Positions 14,501 to 27,000 of a DNA stretch of 64,000 nucleotides are shown piece by piece (the stretch's first letter is position 1; the number at the start of each line of letters is the position of its first letter). Source of the DNA: Eopsaltria australis. Its lineage: Eukaryota > Chordata > Aves > Passeriformes > Petroicidae. Below the pieces are notes generated by a model. It did no database searches, was not told the DNA's origin, and saw nothing but the letters and a program-made list of their open reading frames with translations. Both the position numbers and the translations under genes were made by a program. The stretch lies in NCBI GenBank assembly GCA_034509425.1, contig JAVTVJ010000130.1, forward strand, positions 1,915,501 through 1,979,500, written 5' to 3'.

Positions 14501-17500
14501 GCTCCAACTCAGCAGGTATAGACGAGATTCCAAATCTGAGCCTTAGTTTCTTCTGGTTTCTGCTCTTTTTTTCCCCCTTCCTCCCCAAAAAAGAAAATCC
14601 CAACATTTGCAAAATGCATCAATCCCATTTTATAGATGGGGAGACAGAGGCAGGAAAGTGTGAGGTCAGGTCTCAAGGGGTCTGTTTTCTTGCTGTCACT
14701 TGTTAGCATTATTTATTCTCCCTCCTGGATGCCCTAATGCAAGTTGCAAAGGACATTTTAAAATAAAACCGTTCCAGATTTGGAGACTAATAAATCTAAC
14801 CTAATGTTGGTTTTATAAATATACATATATACATATTTGAATATATATGCTATGGAAAAAATCCCAGCCACCCAATGTTCTCACATAGCTTTCCTGAAAT
14901 GACTCATTCCCTCCTATTTATTTGCTGACTTGCTGCCAAAACCTGTTCACCAATTGTCACCCTTCATTTCTGCTCTCCTCATTTACCAATCCAAAATGTT
15001 TATAACAAATGACGGTGATGGCCTCATGACTTTTTTTTAAAACATTGGTTCCCATCCCTCTGTTTATACTGCACAAGCCCCGTATGATTCCCATTTGCAA
15101 GAGATGGAGTGGTGGGATCTGCAGTTTCAATCAAGTCCAGCCAAGTGCGCCATCCCTGCTGCTAAGGGGACAGAGCAGTGTCACACACCTGTAACTCCCT
15201 GCGTGCCCCACGATACTGATCTCAAACAGAATTTCTGGAGAGAAAAAGAATCATAAAGGTCCTTAAACTCTTCAGTCCAATAGATGGGCAGTGACACTGA
15301 GTTTCCAGAGCTCCCAAATGTCCCTTTCTTACTGCAGACAGGTGCACCCCAGCAACAGCTGCATTTAGGATGGGGAAGTAACATTAATTTTGGCTCTGAT
15401 CCAGTGAACACATCAGCTACACGAGCTACACTCAGTGCTGCAGAGCCTCTCCTGGTTGCTACCTCAGAGACTCCCGTCCACGCAGTGCCAACGGCCGCGG
15501 GCTCACACATTGCTGTGGCACTGGGTGCAACTAGAACCAGGCACTCCGTGCAGAGGAGCACTGGGGGACCTAAAACATGGGGCTTTGAATCCCACTGTTT
15601 CCCAATCCACAGCACTGAAGGCAGCAGAACCAGCTCACACACTCGTTTCTCCCAGGTAGACAAACTGTACAATGTGCTGGATGAGACTTTCTGGAAAGAG
15701 ACCCTCGTGTGCTAAATCTCTGCTACTCAGAATTGTCTCAAGTCACTTCTGCCACATTTCCCCCTTTCTCCACTGGTTGTCAGCACCGTGCTGTGCTGCA
15801 GTGGTGTCCAGCTGCTCCTCTGGCCTGGGAGCTGCCTCTGGTGCCTCCGCAGGCTGAGGCTGCTCTGCAGCTCAGGGGCGTTGGTGGAGCTGTGCTCCTT
15901 CCGGGCCTCACGGCTCCGCAGTTTGGCTCAGCTGGACACGGCTGGTGCCTGTCAGATCAAGGAAAGAAGCTGGGGAACAGGGGAAAGGTACATGGGCACA
16001 ATCCCACTCCTCTCACCCAGCAGAATGTCAAGATAAGTGGGGCCTGTAAAAGACTTAAAACGTTTCAATTTGATCAACAGGGATTGAAATTTAAGAGGCA
16101 TTTCATCAGAAAGTGCCATCAAAGAGCTGCTCCCCTCTTTCTCCACTTTGCAATAGAAGGGAGCTCACCTTTCCCTCTCCTGAGCTGTCCAAATTCAGCC
16201 ATGCTCTCAGGTTGTTGTCACTGCAGGGAATGCATCCTGTGGGACAGAGATCAGTTCTGCTGGCGTCCCCTGCCCCAGGCATCAGTTTGTAACATGGCCC
16301 TTGCCACTGCCTCCTGATTTGGAGGGGACACAGGTATAGGACAGCCCACAGTAGATCTCAGAATGAAAACAGGCACCAAACCACCCAGGCTGCCCCAGCC
16401 AGCAGTGCCCATGTTCACCACATGTGCTTCTGCGTGGCTTTCCTGAAACAGAGCCAGGAACCAACTTTGTCACCTGACTCTTGACTTTGTCCCGTGACCC
16501 TTCAGACCCTGGCAGTACTGCCTGGTACCTGCTGCCCAAGAGCTCTGTCAGCAACTTCAGCAACTTCTTGGAGATGAAGGACAAAGCCTACCTAATCCAC
16601 CCCTCCTTGGGAGGGGCTGACAGCCTTGTATCCAGCAGCCGAAGATGCTCTCTTCCTAACAAAATATTTTTGGCTTCTCCTATTCAGCTCTTGCCTCTCT
16701 TTTAAGAGTCCTTGGCTATCTTAAGGCACAGCAGCTCCAGGGTAGCCAGTGGCTCATCTTTCTGCTCTCCTGCAGTGCAAACACTGGTGTCCAGGATTCA
16801 CGATATCCTCCTCTTGTTAAAGAAGCCACTGAATTTACATCTGCTTCTCTGCCTGGAAGAAAGTCTGATCCCCAGCTTCTTGAAGGGCTCTCCCACACAG
16901 CTGCTCTGAGCTCACCAGCCTGGACTTGGTGTTGTCATGGGTATGAAAAGAGGGTGCTGTCAAATTTTCTTAGATAGCTTGCAAAAATCCCTGGGTTTGC
17001 AGCTGGTTGCTGCCTTCCTCCCAAGAGGTGGCCCAATGTCAGAGCTGCTAAATATAAACAGCTATGTAAATATTTAATTTCAATCTTGTCATTATGAATA
17101 TTCTAGCAAAACATTTTGCTCTTGTGTTCTTCTCTCTCCCTCCTCAGGTAAGTGACCAACTTGAACAGTTTAGTGGCTAAAAATGGATGAAACATTCAAA
17201 ATACCACACATACCAACACCAGCATGTTAAATGCATAAAGCCAGCTGAAAAGAAATCCATTATTTATTAGCTCTGTGCCTTTATCAAGCCAAGCTCAAAG
17301 TGCATTTCAAACTGGATTCTTGAGAGGTACTTCTCTTTACTGCCTTGTTCAGTATACTCCAACTTCAGAGGCAGAAAATGAATTATTTTTTTTTCTGCTG
17401 ATCATATATTCCCTTTAGCATAGCAGCTTCTAACCTCCAGGCTGTGACCCCACCATGCAGCCTGAGGGCTTTGAACATTTTTCCCATTTTTCATTCCTTG

Positions 17501-17779
17501 TCTTTCTAGTGAAACACGTCTCTTCTGAGGCATGGTACCATCCAACAGCTCTTACACCTCCTCTCTGGATTCTCAAGGAAAAAGCACAAAAGAAGCATGG
17601 AATGCACCTGACCCTGCTGGGCTGGGCACCCAGCCCTGCCGTGTGGGACACAAGCGCCCCTTGTCAGGCACAGCTGCTGCTCAGACATCAAAGCCTTGCC
17701 TTCAAACACAGCCCACAGCAGCCTCCAGCCCTTCCACCCCAGCACGAGAGCCCTCAGCCCTGCCCCTGCAGATACTCAC
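11507..17779 (-). other. Intron 5 (6273 bp)
   Basis: This intron lies between the LA4-6 exon and LA7. It includes a 27-bp tandem duplication at 13113-13166, an AT-rich patch near 14810-14850, and an AT-rich block at about 17047-17110 with MEF2-like and forkhead-like words. The remainder is plain intron. No convincing open frame or RNA gene is seen. Confidence 0.8.
13113..13166. repeat. 27-bp tandem duplication, two perfect copies
   Basis: The unit starts aacctcagtgggacat and ends ctgggacagca. Copy 1 covers 13113-13139 and copy 2 13140-13166 with no mismatch. Perfect identity suggests a recent event. It lies in intron 5. Confidence 0.95.
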
Positions 17780-18142
17780 GGCAGTCCTGCTCATCAGACT
17801 TGTCTTTGCAGTCCTCGTCCCCGTCACACTTCCAGTTGAGGTGGATGCATTCGCCGTTCCCACACTGGAACTCGTGGGCCGCGCACGTGTTGAGGGCCTT
17901 GGCGTCGTAGCCGCATTTCTCCATGGACTCGTCCGACTGGTCCTCGCAGTCGGGCTGGTTGTCACACACCCACAGCTCCGGGATGCACACGCTGTTGTTG
18001 CACTGGAACTCGTTGGGGTTGCAGGTCAGAGGGGAGCACTTCCTTTCGTCGCTGCCATCCCCGCAGTCGTTGTCACCATCACACACGAAGATGATGGAGA
18101 TGCACGACTTGTTACTGCACTGGAACTCGTTGGGAGAACAGG
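17780..18142 (-). CDS. LRP8: LRP8 exon 5: LDL-A repeats 4, 5 and 6 in one exon
   Basis: This 363-bp, phase 1-1 exon encodes three LDL-A modules. LA4 contains [13 protein letters not shown] and [18 protein letters not shown]5 [13 protein letters not shown] and [20 protein letters not shown]6 [13 protein letters not shown] and [16 protein letters not shown]. Each has six cysteines and an SDE calcium motif. A nine-residue linker (GYDAKALNT) separates LA5 from LA6. One exon for three repeats mirrors LDLR exon 4, and in mouse Apoer2 the unit for repeats 4-6 is often skipped in brain. The acceptor is ttcccaag right of 18142 and the donor gtgagt left of 17780. About 26 CpGs sit in this exon, against one each in exons 3 and 4. 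NKS and NNS are N-glycosylation sequons, though both lie inside cysteine loops. Confidence 0.97.
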
Positions 18143-18480
18143 CTTGGGAACAAAAACAAATAGGTGAGCTGGGAGCTCTCCAACCCAGCCCTCACACTGC
18201 CCCAGCTTTAGCACATTAGAGATGTCTGAGGGCGAAGGCACAAAGGCATTACCTTGACTGTCCTACCCCAAAACATTTCTCCCAATGGTAACCGCGTGGC
18301 AAGGAGCTGGTGAGGCCGCGGTGTTCCCCAGCTGTGCCTCAGGATACAAGGGACAGCCCTGGGGGAGGAGGGGCAGCAGGGCTGTGGGAACTGCGGGTGG
18401 GAGAAGCGGGGGCAACGCTGCCCTGGCACTGAGGAGCAGCCAGGTGAGCCCCGGGGCAGGAGTCAGGTGAGTCCCGGGAT
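17780..18480. promoter_or_regulatory. Intragenic CpG-rich patch over the LA4-6 exon and its upstream flank
   Basis: Roughly 26 CpGs lie in exon 5 and about 9 more at 18280-18480. Exons 3 and 4 of the same gene have one each. The patch sits on the exon that mammals splice alternatively. It may reflect codon use, local GC-biased conversion or an orphan CpG island. Confidence 0.45.
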
Positions 18481-20823
18481 GGGAGCAGAGCCAGGTGAGC
18501 CTAGGGGCAGGAGCAGCAGCATGGAATGGGAATGGGCAGGAGGTTGCAGGGAGAGGCTGGGGCTGTGCTGGCAGCACCAGGGCTTTGCTTGGCTCCATGC
18601 TGACATTACTGCTTCCTGACTTTCATAAGCACAGAATCAGGTTTCAGGATTTCACAGTATGCCTGGTTTTGGACATATTAAGTGGGATGTGTAGGGTAAA
18701 TATTTAGTGAGTCGAGCATCAATTTAGCTGCAATCTGCCAGTAAGGCCCTTTACAACACGCTGAATGCCTTCCCTGGAAATCACAACTCAACATTAACAT
18801 ACAAATGAGGCGCTTGTCAGATAGAAGCTGAGTGGAGCACTCTCCTCTGCAAGCCTAATGGACAGCTGAACCAGAGATGCCTTCTCAAATTAAAATTTCA
18901 GGTACTCCAACAAAGTGCAGTTTGAAGTCACTTTATTCCATTAAGGTGTGGGGAAACCAAAACCACAGAAGAAATTCTCTGTAAGTACTTTGAGGTAGTT
19001 ACTTACAAAAGAATTCTGCTTCTGCCGTTTCAGTCCTCTACAGGGAAGTTGGGGCTTTGATAAATTACAAGTACAATGAATATATGCATATAAATTACAA
19101 TAAGCCTTTTTTTTTTACACTGCACTTGGGAATCTTTTTGTCTTCAGAAGCAGAACTATTTACTGCCATATCTGCAGAGCCCCTTCACTAAACCACACAG
19201 TTTAGATGGTACCAATCACTGCAATGGCAATTGCACCTGGAAAGCAGCAGAATCCCTATAAAGGACCTGTCATATCCCAACTTTCAGCCAGTGACAGGAA
19301 CCCAGCGGGATTCTCCTGCAATATTATGTCTGGTTTATACCTGGGAATAAAGCTGCATTTATCTAGCAATTAAGAACATGTCCACTTGCACAGATGCTTA
19401 TTTACATACTGTCTGGCAAACTTGCTGGGCTCTGATAACCTAAGCAGCCTCTTGTTTTACATCAGAGCATAATACACACACACACACATCTATACACACC
19501 TTTCCCCTTCTGCCCTGTGCTCTGTCCTGTTTAGTCCCAGGTTTCCCAGATGTTACAGCACAGCAATCCAACTAATTAGAAGAAAAAGAGGATTGCCTTC
19601 CTTGCTGCAATGCTACCATGCAATGGCCAGGACCCAGGCTCCCTCCAGCAGGGAGAAATATTAAAGAGAATCTCAGCTGCTCCATTAGACACTAATCATG
19701 GAATGCAACAGAGAGAGGAACCAAAGGAGCTGCTTCAGGCTTGGTATTTTAGATACTGAGATGCCACAATTTTTCCTCTCCAAACAGAAGGAACTGAGAT
19801 CATATAACTAATATTAGGAGGTGAATCCTTCTCATAAGGACCTGCAATACAAGCACAGTCTGGTGGAGAGCATCTAAAACCTTCCTCTTTTGCAAGGTAA
19901 AATTGAGATCATTAAAATGCTCTGATTTTCTGCTCTTTTTCTCCATTCAGCAGATTTTTCCATCCATATCCCTTAACTAGAAATAATCTATTAACCCTTC
20001 TGATCATTATACAGCTGTTTAACTCAACGCTGTCTCCAGAACAGCCATAATATGGAATTGCATACGGAACATTTCTCCATAAAGTGGAAATTTAAGGTAA
20101 CAGTTATAATCTTACCGATCTATTCTAAAATGGTAGTGGGAAAACAGGAATATTTCTATGGCTATGTACAGTTTCTGTAATAGAGAAAGGCTGAGAAGAA
20201 GAAATTGCTTTTCTGGCATTATTTTGATGAATCTCAGATCAGAGAGCAAAATCTTGCATAGTCCTTTGATCCCTAATGTTTGGGCAAGATTGTAATGATT
20301 TTCACACTCTAAATGTGCATAAATTTCCTCTCCACCAACTGTAATGAGCCTGTCTTTTCCCCCTCGTTGTTTTCTTGGTCCCACCTCCACCCCTCCTCCT
20401 GTTTGTACACATTTCCCTTCAGAAATCTGCTGCATTGGCAAATTAGTGACTGATAAACATAGGAGTGGGATTCAGACAATGGAAGTTTGCACTAAAGCTC
20501 CTCCTTTGCACCTACAAATCCCAGTACAGATATAAAATTACTGATAATCACAGCCAGAAAGTAGAAGCAGTTCAGCTTTTGTAACCTCTCATGAGGACTT
20601 TCTCAGTGAAGCCTGAGAATTGCTGGCTAGAAAAATTGCATGGTCATGATTATTTTATTTCCTTTTAAAAATTAAGTTGAGTGTGATGCCAGCACTAGAG
20701 ACTACAAGCTCTCTCTCCACGAACAAGCACAGCAGTTTGGCTGTCGGTAACTCCTCTCTCCACCTCCGCAGTCCTTGGGGGGGATCAAGCAGTTCCTTCT
20801 GGGTCACACCTGCCCCAGCAGAG

Positions 20824-21050
20824 CGATCCATCCATCCCTCCCTGTGCTCTGCTGCTGCTACCGGAGGGCAGAGACCGTGCCAAAACCTCTCACCCTTCCC
20901 TTCTCCTCCTGCCAGCTGAAACCCTCAGGGCATGCAGGGTCAGGCCGAGGCTGCAGCTCCCAGCACCGGGGATGGCTCCGGCACACAGGAGCGGGGAGCA
21001 GCGCTGTCCTCCCGTGCCCGGGCAGAGCCGCCGCTGCTGCCCAGAACCCG
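20824..21050. promoter_or_regulatory. Intronic CpG cluster, possible internal regulatory element
   Basis: About 13 CpGs fall in 227 bases, with GC-rich words such as gcccgggcagagccgccgct, while the introns around it are CpG-poor. On the minus strand a TTTATTTAT word lies at the upstream edge (about 21049-21058). An internal promoter or enhancer is possible; there is no direct evidence for either. Confidence 0.3.
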
Positions 21051-24000
21051 ATAAATAAAGCACTACAATTATCTTACACAGCACCTGGAGAGGTGGGCAA
21101 GAGGCAGGAAAGCCCCAGGGAAAGTTTACTTCACATCCCCTTCCAGAAATCTGTCAGGGTACCTCGCAGTCCCATCACTGCAGTATTTCACTGCCTCCAG
21201 AGCATTTCAGTAGAAAATGTGCCAACAGTAATTAAAGGATCACTGGGGTATTTTTTGACTTGAGCAATTTGTTTGCATTCTCCAAATTTGCTACCTGTCC
21301 TATTGTAGGCTGATTCACTGAAGACCAAGGAATCAAATATTAATTTGCTTTCTCTAGCACAGAAGAAATTAATAAATGTTGTACTCTAAGGTGCAAAACC
21401 TACTTCAAACATGAGCGATCCCAATAGAAATCTTGGAAATGTTTTTCAAAACGTGTTTACCCAACAGTCTTCAAAGCATAACTGTAATGCCATTTTACTG
21501 CAGAGCACTGTAATGTGTAAAGGTTCTTCACATTTTAGGAAGTAATATATCACACACAAATGATTGTGTAGATGTCATTTTGCCTATAGACAAAATATAC
21601 CAGAGGTATTCTGCATTAATTTCTGCCCTGTGCTGTGTGCCAATCTGTAGAGCACCACTGTCACAGTTTTTGCCTCAGCCTGCAGCTGCACTCTTGTCAC
21701 ATCTCTTGAGGAGAGTGGAGCAGAAGCAGCCTTGGGATAGAGGAAGTTAAAAATAATAAAACAACAGAAGATCAGAGAGATTGCAGTTGTGGAGTTAGTG
21801 TTTCAGTACTGGCTGGTTCTCTTTTGCCCAGAGCCAGGATTTAACCAGAGGCTTTAGTGAGAGTCTGGTGCAGCAGGGACGATCTTGGCTCAGGCGTGGC
21901 ACCAAAAATTCAGATAACTCTGCCATATGCTTTTAAAGTGCTTTCAGAAAAAAGCAGAATGCTCTCAATTCTACATCTAGAATTCCCTAACAATACAGAG
22001 CACTCATTAAAGACTGTAATGTCAAAATATATATTTGTACATAACATTTCTACAATGGACAATTCTACCAAGCATGGATCCTCAAATCTGGATAAAATTT
22101 TAAAAATGAAATAAATGGTATATCCATCATTAACAGGAGCTGGGAATTATGTACAATGGACTATAACTGCTGTCATTGCTAATCTCTAATTAAGGATTTT
22201 ATAGCTTTTCAGTAGGAGTCAGGTATTTAATTCATCTCTCCTCCAAAAGAGCCATTTCCACTTGAAAGTACATGAATGGCTTAAAGAAAGATAATTATTT
22301 GGTAAAATTTGTAGTAAAGTGGATAGCAGCAATTATCCACTGATGCTAAAGATAAGAAGGAAAGATGAGTTGTTACACTGTATTTTTCTGACACTGTCCC
22401 CAAAGCAACTTAAAAAGAAATATGTCTCAAAATTTATGTTTGTTTAAATCTGATAATGGATCTTCTAAAGCAGGCAAAGGATGATTTGTGCATACCAACA
22501 TCTGCATCAGGGAGGGAGAGATCTGCTGTTGATTCATGGCTGCTTCAACATTGTCAGGAGAGGCTGCTGGACTTGAGAAACTCTCCTGAGCTCTGAGGTT
22601 TAGGATTTGAACTCTGCAGGGCTGAGGGGTGGAATTCCTGAGCTCCATCTGCCTCAAGTGCAAGCCCAGCTCCCCCAGCCCACAGGAACCAATCTCTGAG
22701 CTGGGCCATGGATAAGGAGGTCACAGAGTGCAGACAGGGTAAATTATGTTGGAACTTCCAGTTACCAGCACTGGAAGAATGTTAGTTTTGCTTAACAAGT
22801 ATTTATTTTCAGGTTTAATTCTGTCTAAATTATTTATTTTGCCTGCAGTCAATTGCTTACCAAATACCTGAATATTTCATACACATCTTCCATCAAATGC
22901 CAGTCTTTAAAGCATGGATTCGTGCCTGGAAGGACGAGTTTCCTGTGGAAAGCTGCCCTCCAGGAAGGACAGCAAAAGAGATGGAGGTAAATGAAGATGA
23001 CCTTGAAGCTCATTGCTCTGAAAAAATGACAGGCCTCCCATGGAGGGAATAATGCAGCGGAATTGCAGCCTCACTCCCACCAGTGGTTGTTGCTATGGTG
23101 ATTGATACCGAAAAGCCCATCTAGATGGAGGCTGCAGAAGGAATAGTAATTCCTGATATTGTTCAAATCACTAATGGAGCTAAGGAGCCATCTCACGCAC
23201 TCCTGCAAATTAATATTTGCATGTGCTGGCTGCCTTTGTCACACGCTGCCCTCAAACACAAATCAGTCATTTTCCCATTCTCTGCAGCAGTATTTGCATA
23301 GTATTACTTAATTACAACCCAGCAACCAGACGCCAAAGCCCCTGCTGACAAATAACAGTTGGTTCAAAAATGTATTTGCTGATTTAGAATGTATTTCCTG
23401 AGAATCATATATTCACTCCAAGTGGTTTAATTATCTGAAAATAGAATTAATTATGACCCCCAATTTACAGAGAGAAGCAGTTTATGTACAAAGGTATGCA
23501 CACTCTGCACTGTCTTTAATTTTACATGTGTGCAATAAGGTTGCAACTCATACCTGCAGTCTCCTCAATTTTCCTTCAAACCAGGAAAGGGTTAGGAAGT
23601 TTATCAGAGGATCTTCTGGTTAAATGGCTGAATATAACCTCAAAATAAGAACAAGTGACTCCAGTGCAGAGTGTTTAAGAGTAAAATAGAGCAGCTTGAA
23701 AGACAAAAATGGATGGTCAAAATACCAAAGGTTAATACTGTCCTGCTTTTGTGACAATCCAAGACACCCCACGGGGATTTCATGAGGATAAAGACATTAT
23801 TATTATTATTACTCTTCTATATTTTGACTGAAATATAATCAGATGAATCAGATTGGAGATGTTTGGTACTAGCCAAAATTTAACTGGAAAACAAATGTAT
23901 TGTGATGTGTCTAGCGAGTTTCTTTCCTGACTTTGAAAATTGGAGGCTGTACAGGACAAGCTCATTCCTATTCCCTTAGACATGACTTGCTTATTAAAAT

Positions 24001-27000
24001 TGCAATTTTACAAATTACACCAATTTGGCAAATCCCTCAGAAACATCTGATAATAGCCATTAAACTACCAGCTGCTCTAATATTATCACACAAAATTCTG
24101 TATTTCTGAGGAATATATGAACTTTCAGCAAGCAGCACAGGGCATTCCTGAGCAGGGCTTCATCCTGGGACAGTGCACACAAATCGCACATTACTGCACA
24201 CACAGACCTCTGTGGTTAGCAATCTTCCGCAAAACCAGGATTTAATTTTGCCATTGCAGAGTTTAAATCACAGACACTTTGCCAGGAAAAACCAATCCAT
24301 AGCTGTCACCTTCCATCCCCTGGGCAATCCCCTGCTCCGTGTTCATTTGCTGACACAGAGACACGACCTGCCTATTTTCCCCACTGCTTTCTGGTTCCTT
24401 ACATCCAGCTCAAGAGAAACTTCATCAGAATCCTAAAAGCTGCACTCCAATCATGTTGGCAGATGACAGCACAATTGGGTTTATTCTTAGAAAATGTGGG
24501 AAAGGCAAGGAATCCCAGCCCATGGCCCCACAGCCATGTCACTGGCCTGCCACTTTCTCCTTTCCCTTACCTGTTCCTAAGCACAGGGATGGTACCAGTT
24601 TAACCAGTGGGAAAGCTGAGCCATTTCCCCAGAATCATTCAAGTCATTTATAAGTTACTGCCATAACTAAGCAGGGAATCCTGGACGTTGCTGACTCACA
24701 GGTTTGAACTCACCCTGAGCAGTGACGGACAAAGCAGAGCTCACACTGCAAGCAGTGAGGTCAGTGTCTCATAAAATTTCCACTTCCACTAATTTACTCT
24801 GCTTGATGGGAACTGTCTGTAAGGGGAGATATTGCTTATTGCAGTTTGCTTCATTATTAAACATTCACTGCATTTGGAACTTGCACTGTTAACTCTTCTG
24901 GGGCACAGACAAAACAAGGCAAGGCTGAGAGCTTTGCCTTCTCAACCCCCTCGTTTACCCAGCTGTGTCTCACATTTCTCTAGGAACAGTGATCCAAAGT
25001 GAGCTTGAATGTAGGCTCAATAACAATTAAAAAGATGCTTTTGAAATAAAATGGTTTGCAAGACAATCTGAAGGGAGAAGTACCTTAAAGAAGAAGCTCT
25101 GAGGATGCAACAAGGCAACTGGCAGAACTTGGTGTAGCCCCATTCAAGGTTATGAACATAAACACATCCTATAATGACCAAGTCCATAAACACAAGACCC
25201 CTGTGGTGATTTTGGGAGGGGGAGAGGCTGACAGACTGCCCAGGAAACAACCAGCCCCTGACTGTTTTCAGTTATGTGATAATTAGGGGGCACAGCTATT
25301 ATGTGATGTAGGCAATGTACCTATGTACCCACAATTCCAGGAAAGAATGGCAATCATTTCTGAAAAAAACACTATTAGATTTTCTACTCAAATGGAAAAT
25401 TTAATCACTGAGTGACACTCACTGCAATTAAACCTGTAAGGGTCGTGTGCTGACTGTGCTCACATTAACAGCAATGAGATTTCCATGGCATTAGGATTTG
25501 CCTTGCAGTTTCTATGACTTGGGAATAGAAAGCAGCACTTTCCTGGATTTGGGCTGAGATGAAGATTCACATGTTAAACATGAGCAATTATTTTAAAGTT
25601 ATTGGAACAAAGAAGGGTAATCAAGGGGAGTTTATTGTGAGCTAAACCTTTCTCATTACATTTATCGAACAAGCAAATCTCTTTGCAAAGTAAAAGCAAA
25701 GTTCATCCAACCATTATATCATCCTCTGTAGGAAAAGAGTGTATTTCAGCCACTAAGATGGCTTTCAGATGTTATTTTATCTGTTAATATGACTCATAAA
25801 CCAACTTATTTTTTTTTTTCCTCTTGCATCAAACATGACATGGTCCTCTCCTGCGTAGGACTGTGCTGAGTTCAGGCTACTGATTTTGATTTAGCCTTCA
25901 GATCAGATGCTCAGGAAGCAGAACTGTTAATTAGTGCAACACATATGTACTGGTGGCCACTGCAGGATGCAACTCCTACCCACATATCTGCCATCATAGC
26001 ATCATCATAGGCACTGCCAGCTACAGAATATTTCCCTGAATAAAACTAAACAGATTCTTGCTTTTTGGATGAATAGGCTCAAAATTATAGCTACATTTTT
26101 ATGAAGAAAGCACTTCAGGGACAAGAAATACAATTGCATTTGGCAGTAAGAGATGTAATTTCTTGACTGCTTCAACTCTAGGAGCTCTAACTGTTGAAAG
26201 ACAGACTACCCAAAAGATAAACATAATTACAGGCCAATTTTGGCTCCTCTACCAGTACGATGTGAGATTGGAAAGAAGAATCAGAGCCAATGTCTCCAGC
26301 AAAAGTGCAGAAAGAGCAGCAGGACAAAGCCTGTGTGGGTGTGCACAGGTATCCTGCAGTCCAGCTCTATTAAGTTTTAGTTTCAATTATCCACAAATCT
26401 TGGCATAAAAGCAGCTCCTTCCCGGCCCTCTTCCAGAACCCTGTGAACAGCAATCCTCTGGGGAGTGAAGGATGTGTCTGTGTGTGGGGTGTGAGTGTGC
26501 TCGTGCTGTTCTTTCCCTCTCCCCTTTTACCCTCGTGCTCCTTCAGAGAAACGCTGTGAAAGTACCACTGCTGCATTGTTGTGTTTTCAGATTGTGTTTC
26601 CATCTACTCTGCTTCAGAGAGTAAATTATTCATGGAACACTGATAGGGACAATTTCTCTGCGAGGAGGATCAGCACAGGGCCACCCCCAAAGCCCCACTC
26701 CGTGCTGGAAGCTCCATTTGCAGATGTGCCACACGTCTTCCTTTATAAACCTGAACTCCAGAGACAGCAGCAGGGGAAGCAAAGCCATTCTGCCCTCACC
26801 TTCTGCAGGTAGAGCCCTGGCACAGCTTGGGCCACGGCTTTAGGGTTTAATTCTGGATTTACACAATGACTGTCTTACCTCAAACCTAAGTTCACACACT
26901 GTTTAATTATATTTAATTCCAACGAGCATCCAACATATTAAAAATGCAACTACCTTCACTTCTCCTGTCAGCACGCAATTAAAAGTAACTCCCAATCTCT

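Noticed and set aside
15284..16317. Plus- and minus-strand frames of 140-200 codons in intron 5
   Set aside because: GC-richer intron gives fewer stops. No motif, no splice pattern, and several frames are open at once.
17532..18219. Plus-strand frames of 211 and 98 codons
   Set aside because: They are the antisense of the GC-rich LA4-6 exon and its flank; low stop density follows from the exon's composition.
24579..24623. A second symmetric phase 1-1 pseudo-exon (45 bp) on the minus strand with a good GTAAGG donor
   Set aside because: The acceptor has no pyrimidine tract and the piece is short. It shows how easily such candidates arise by chance.
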